A stretch of 64,000 nucleotides of DNA from Amycolatopsis sp. NBC_00345 (GTDB taxonomy: Bacteria; Actinomycetota; Actinomycetes; Mycobacteriales; Pseudonocardiaceae). The notes below the pieces were generated by a model. The model was given only the letters and a program-made list of their open reading frames with translations, did not search any database and was not told the DNA's origin. This document shows, one piece after another, positions 61,008 to 64,000 of the stretch (the first letter of the stretch is position 1; the number at the start of each line of letters is the position of its first letter). The stretch lies in the NCBI RefSeq assembly GCF_036116635.1, contig NZ_CP107995.1, positions 8,494,001-8,558,000 of the forward strand. The letters run 5' to 3'. The translations under genes and the position numbers were made by a program.

Positions 61008-61296
61008 ACGTCCAGCATCGCACGCGGCCGCTGTCTCGGCCCGGGCGCGCGAGAACGCCTCTGATTACGCTCATCGCCGCGGCCGTTCGCGCGAAGTGCC
61101 TGTGCCCTTCGCATCACATCGACACCGTGCGCTGGAACGGGCGAGAGTGCCTTCGTCGTGCCCCGGAGGCGCGTAAGGGACGCACGAAGGTGCCGTTCGC
61201 TCCGTCCCGCCGACCGCGCCTCAGATGCGAGAGGGCTTTCGGGCCATCCCGCTAGACCATCCCGTCGACTAGCTCGCCGTGCGTGTTTTCACCAGT

Positions 61297-61836
61297 TCAG
61301 TGGCCCACCGTCCCGTCGATGGCCTCGCGGAGGAGGTCGGCGTGGCCGTTGTGGCGGGCGTACTCCGCGATGAGCGACATCAGCATCCAGCGGAGCGTGA
61401 ACGGCTCACCGGTCCGCAGCGATGTGCCGCGCTGTTCCAGCGACTCCGCCGCCGCCACGATCTCGCGCGAGCGGTCGCATTCCGAGCGCCACACGGCCAA
61501 CGCCTCCTGGGCGTCGCCGTCGAGGGAGTCCATGTCCTGGTTCGGATCGTCGTCGGAGTAGTACAGGATGGGGACGTCCTCGCCGGCGAACTGCTGGCGG
61601 AACCACCACCGCTCGCACCCGGCCAGGTGCCGCGCCAGCCCGTGCAGCGAAAGGGTGGACGGCGCCACAGTGCGCGACGACAGCTCCTCTTGTCCGAGCC
61701 CGTCGCATTTCAGCTCGAACGTCCGGCGGTGCCACTCCAGGAAGGCCTCCAGCGATTCACGTTCCCCGGCCAGCCGGGGGATGGGCGCCCGGTCGCCGGG
61801 AACGGCGGCCGGGAGATGATCGGGTGCGTTCGTCAT
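61297..61836 (-). CDS. DinB-family protein (DUF664)
   Basis: A 179-residue four-helix-bundle protein: ESLEAFLEWHRRTFELKCDGLGQEELSSRTV then STLSLHGLARHLAGCERWWFRQ, and near the end LRWMLMSLIAEYARHNGHADLLREAIDG. The His residues in these helices (LHGLARHL; ARHNGHAD) are the metal ligands of the DinB/mycothiol-transferase fold. It may be a thiol transferase for mycothiol. ATG 61836 begins MTNAPDHLPA; the 62244 gene lies to the right on the other strand. Confidence 0.9.
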   Translation of the reverse strand: MTNAPDHLPAAVPGDRAPIPRLAGERESLEAFLEWHRRTFELKCDGLGQEELSSRTVAPSTLSLHGLARHLAGCERWWFRQQFAGEDVPILYYSDDDPNQDMDSLDGDAQEALAVWRSECDRSREIVAAAESLEQRGTSLRTGEPFTLRWMLMSLIAEYARHNGHADLLREAIDGTVGH

Positions 61837-61898
61837 GTCCAGCAGCCTCTCACCCAGCACCGACAATTTCGGCACCTCGACGGCGGCCGACCCTCCCC

Positions 61899-61969
61899 TG
61901 TGCATAAGGGAGAGCCGCTGACCGTAGTTATCCACAGGTGTCGCCAACTGTGGAAAGTCCTGTGGATAC
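61899..61969. other. Cluster of four DnaA-type boxes
   Basis: TGTGCATAA (61899-61907, inverse of TTATGCACA), TTATCCACA (61928-61936, exact), TGTGGAAAG (61949-61957) and TGTGGATAC (61961-61969) lie within 71 bases of the 407-base gap between divergent DinB and DUF2695 genes. Outside it, the gap has no gene. No origin gene is nearby. Confidence 0.55.
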
Positions 61970-62243
61970 CTGGGGTGGACGGCCGCCCTGTAAGTGGGGC
62001 TGCCGATGTCGGATCGGCTGTCATGTGCCGTCGGCCTTCTGCGGCAACGGTTCGTGGCGTCGGAAATCCTTATTGGACACTCGTAAGGGTGAGCCACGGT
62101 CCTCGCAGTGAGGCGGTGGATCGCCGCGCCGCGAAAAATAGTTGTCGCGAGGGGACCTTTCGCGACACCGGAAACTGGCGCCCGGCGCTCGGGTGCGGTG
62201 AGAATCGGAGATGGTTCCCGTCCGTCTCCGAAAGGGCAGTGAA

Positions 62244-62501
62244 ATGCCGGAAGCCACCTCTGATCACAGCGGACCGTCTGCCGTTTCCGGGATCGGCCGA
62301 CGCGAGCTGGAGTCGTTGCTGAAGTTCGTCGACGCGCGGATCTGCGCGGAAGGGTGTGACAACACGGTGAAACACACCGAGCACTGGGCCGAGGCCAACG
62401 ACGTCGGCTGGGCACAGCTTTTGGCCGGCCTGACGGAGTACGGGGCCTACTGCGACTGCGAGATCGTGGCGCGGATCGCCCCGTTCTTCGACGCGGCATG
62501 A
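62244..62501 (+). CDS. DUF2695-like small protein
   Basis: An 85-residue protein. The C-terminal part reads CDNTVKHTEHWAEANDVGWAQLLAGLTEYGAYCDCEIVARI, with two separated cysteine sites (CDNT and CDCE) that may bind a metal, the pattern I recall for DUF2695. ATG 62244 follows AAAGGGCAG; an upstream ATG at 62211 is also possible. It is cytoplasmic with unknown function. It is convergent with the ABC exporter gene. Confidence 0.75.
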   Translation: MPEATSDHSGPSAVSGIGRRELESLLKFVDARICAEGCDNTVKHTEHWAEANDVGWAQLLAGLTEYGAYCDCEIVARIAPFFDAA

Positions 62502-62503
62502 GC

Positions 62504-64000
62504 TCAGCCCGCGTGGGCCTCGGGAACCGGCTCCGTCCAGGCCTGCATGAGTTCCGCGTACCGCCGGGAGCGCCGGAGCAGCTCCGTGTGGTGCCCGAGC
62601 GCCGTCTCGTGGCCGTCCAGCACCAGGACGCGGCCGGCGCGCAGCGCGGAAGAAAGACGGTGCGCGATCACGATGAGCGTGCCTCCGCGGGCGGCGAAGG
62701 CGCGTTCCGCGTGGGCTTCGATGATCGGGTCTACGTGCGACGTCGCTTCGTCGAGGATGACGATGCGGGCGCGGCACGCGTACACGCGGGCGAGCGCGAT
62801 GAGCTGGGCTTCGCCGGCGGAGAGCCCTTCCTTGTCATGGCCCAGCTCGCCGTCCAGACCGCCGAGGCGAGCGACGAGCGCGCCCGCGCCGACGATCTCC
62901 GCGGCGGCTCTGAGCTGGGCGTCGGTCGCGGTGGGGGCGAAGAGGCCGAGGTTGTCGCGGACGGTGCCGGCGAACACGTAGGCCTCTTGCGGGATCAAGG
63001 CGACCAGCTCGTGTCTCTTGTGGACGCTCCGGACGGGCTGGCCGCCCAGCAGCACCTGGCCGGCCTGGGGTTCGAGCAGTCCCGTGAGCAGTCCGGCGAG
63101 GGTCGACTTGCCGATGCCGCTCGGGCCGACCACAGCGAGGTGCTCGCCGGGCCGCAGGTCCAGGTCCAGGCCGCGGACCACGGGTTCCGGCGCGGCGCCC
63201 CAGCGGAAGGTGAGGCCGCGGACGGTGAGATCAGTGCCGCGGGGCTCGGCGGTGCCGGCCACTTCGCCGGGCACCTCGGCGGTCTCGGCCAGCCGGCGCA
63301 ACGCGACGAGCAGGCGGAGCACGACGGTGCCGGCGGTGGCGGCGAGACCGCGGAGCGCGGGCTGCATCGTGGTGGCCAGATAGACGAGCGCGCCGAGCGC
63401 CCCGCCGGCCGTCAACTCGCCGCGGGCGACCATGGCCGGGGCGAGGGAGAGCGCGAGCAGAAGGGGGACGAAACCGCCGAGCGAGATCACCAGCGAACGC
63501 GCCGCGCCGGACCATGCGACGCGAACGGCGGCGCTCGCCTGACGGTCCACGGCGTCGTAGATGCCCAGTGCGGCAACGGGTTCCGCGCCGCATGCGACGA
63601 CGTCGCGCATGCCGGAGAGCGCGGTGCCGACCGTTTCGGCGGTGTGTTCGTCGGCCAGCGCCAGCGCGCGCTGACGCCGGGCGAGCGAAGGCAGCAGGCA
63701 GGCGAACACCGCGACGGAGAGCACCACGGGGACCGCGACGGGCAGCACGAGTTGCCCGGCCACCGTCACGAGCCCCGCGATGGCGGCGATGGTGGTCACG
63801 ACCATCGCGCGGGCCTGCACCAGCAGCCCGGCCGTGGCGTCCCGGACCACCTCGACGTGCTGGGTGATCCGCGCGACGCCGCTCGCGTCCGGCCGGTTCC
63901 GCGGCGGCGCGGGGTCGTGCAGCACGCCCCGGACCACGGCCGTCACCAGCGCGTCGCGCAGCGGCTCGACCACCTTGCCGAGCTGGTGCCACACCAGCCG
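62504..64000 (-). CDS. ABC exporter (fused membrane and ATPase domains), 5' end beyond window
   Basis: About 498 residues are visible; the start lies beyond 64000. The first about 230 are helices of an exporter membrane domain, the rest an ATPase: Walker A GPSGIGKST, signature LSAGEAQLIALAR, Walker B RIVILDEATSHVD, and IAHRLSSAL for the switch region. The signature lacks the usual GGQ but keeps S-x-G-E. Typical members have about 570-600 residues, so about 80-100 are missing. A lipid or peptide exporter is likely. Confidence 0.9.
   Translation of the reverse strand, partial: RLVWHQLGKVVEPLRDALVTAVVRGVLHDPAPPRNRPDASGVARITQHVEVVRDATAGLLVQARAMVVTTIAAIAGLVTVAGQLVLPVAVPVVLSVAVFACLLPSLARRQRALALADEHTAETVGTALSGMRDVVACGAEPVAALGIYDAVDRQASAAVRVAWSGAARSLVISLGGFVPLLLALSLAPAMVARGELTAGGALGALVYLATTMQPALRGLAATAGTVVLRLLVALRRLAETAEVPGEVAGTAEPRGTDLTVRGLTFRWGAAPEPVVRGLDLDLRPGEHLAVVGPSGIGKSTLAGLLTGLLEPQAGQVLLGGQPVRSVHKRHELVALIPQEAYVFAGTVRDNLGLFAPTATDAQLRAAAEIVGAGALVARLGGLDGELGHDKEGLSAGEAQLIALARVYACRARIVILDEATSHVDPIIEAHAERAFAARGGTLIVIAHRLSSALRAGRVLVLDGHETALGHHTELLRRSRRYAELMQAWTEPVPEAHAG

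Noticed and set aside
61899..61969. Chromosomal origin oriC
   Set aside because: No dnaA, dnaN, recF or rpmH gene is nearby and the boxes are too few. I report it only as a box cluster.

Overview
The window is high-GC DNA with dense, often overlapping genes, frequent GTG starts, WhiB, SigF-type stress-sigma and F420-type (Ddn-like) genes. It therefore comes from an actinobacterium. The mix of families and the style of the intergenic hairpins suggest a filamentous Pseudonocardiaceae such as Amycolatopsis, but that genus guess is inference.

Layout. Positions 1-4165 hold a partial Ddn-like reductase, a TetR regulator divergent from an MFS exporter, and a serine hydrolase coupled to the exporter. 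Positions 4558-18654 are a complete [NiFe]-hydrogenase locus of the actinobacterial high-affinity type (group 1h). A single minus-strand run of 16 tightly packed genes starts with a SIS-domain protein, a second HypC-like chaperone and another SIS-domain protein. It continues through the small and large subunits, a NifU-like protein, three uncharacterised proteins, the maturation protease, a 35-codon membrane peptide, and hypC-hypD-hypE-hypA-hypB. hypF lies convergent at the far end. A perfect CRP/GlxR-type site sits upstream of the first gene. The locus should make an enzyme that scavenges H2 during starvation or sporulation.

Positions 18821-24020 are mixed: a Sel1-repeat protein, a secreted HNH protein, hydrolases, a secreted 3D-domain protein and two redox enzymes, separated by palindromic repeats. 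Positions 24014-27638 form a stress-signalling block: two HATPase-type anti-sigma proteins, a SigB/SigF-like sigma factor, a WhiB3/WhiD-type protein and a STAS antagonist. The divergent rsbW-sigma and whiB units carry matching back-to-back GTTT-N16-GGGCAT promoters. Positions 27675-34481 hold a frameshifted gene remnant, an NTF2-like protein with a divergent TetR, an MFS exporter, and a drug-type ABC exporter with a divergent MarR-like regulator.

Positions 34482-35377 are a gene-free stretch full of 5-, 6- and 7-bp microsatellites, ending in two DnaA-type boxes. A frameshifted SGNH hydrolase follows. Positions 36236-40417 hold a 48-codon ORF, then an ECF-like sigma factor, a small beta-rich protein and an 864-residue TPR-CHAT protease. 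This looks like a protease-centred signalling or conflict module and is my main candidate for a poorly described system.

Positions 40638-64000 are accessory and housekeeping genes: deacetylase, SRPBCC protein, FUSC transporter, kinase remnant, MT0933-type antitoxin, prephenate dehydrogenase, dienoyl-CoA reductase with PadR, patatin, methyltransferase, OhrR-like MarR with esterase, mycolyltransferase-like esterase, beta-lactamase-like protein, DUF4383 protein, a dead IS5-type transposase, a secreted lipoprotein, a pcaB-like lyase carrying a low-complexity insertion, DinB, DUF2695 and a partial ABC exporter. A theme across the window is short tandem repeats growing inside linkers, tails and gaps between genes.
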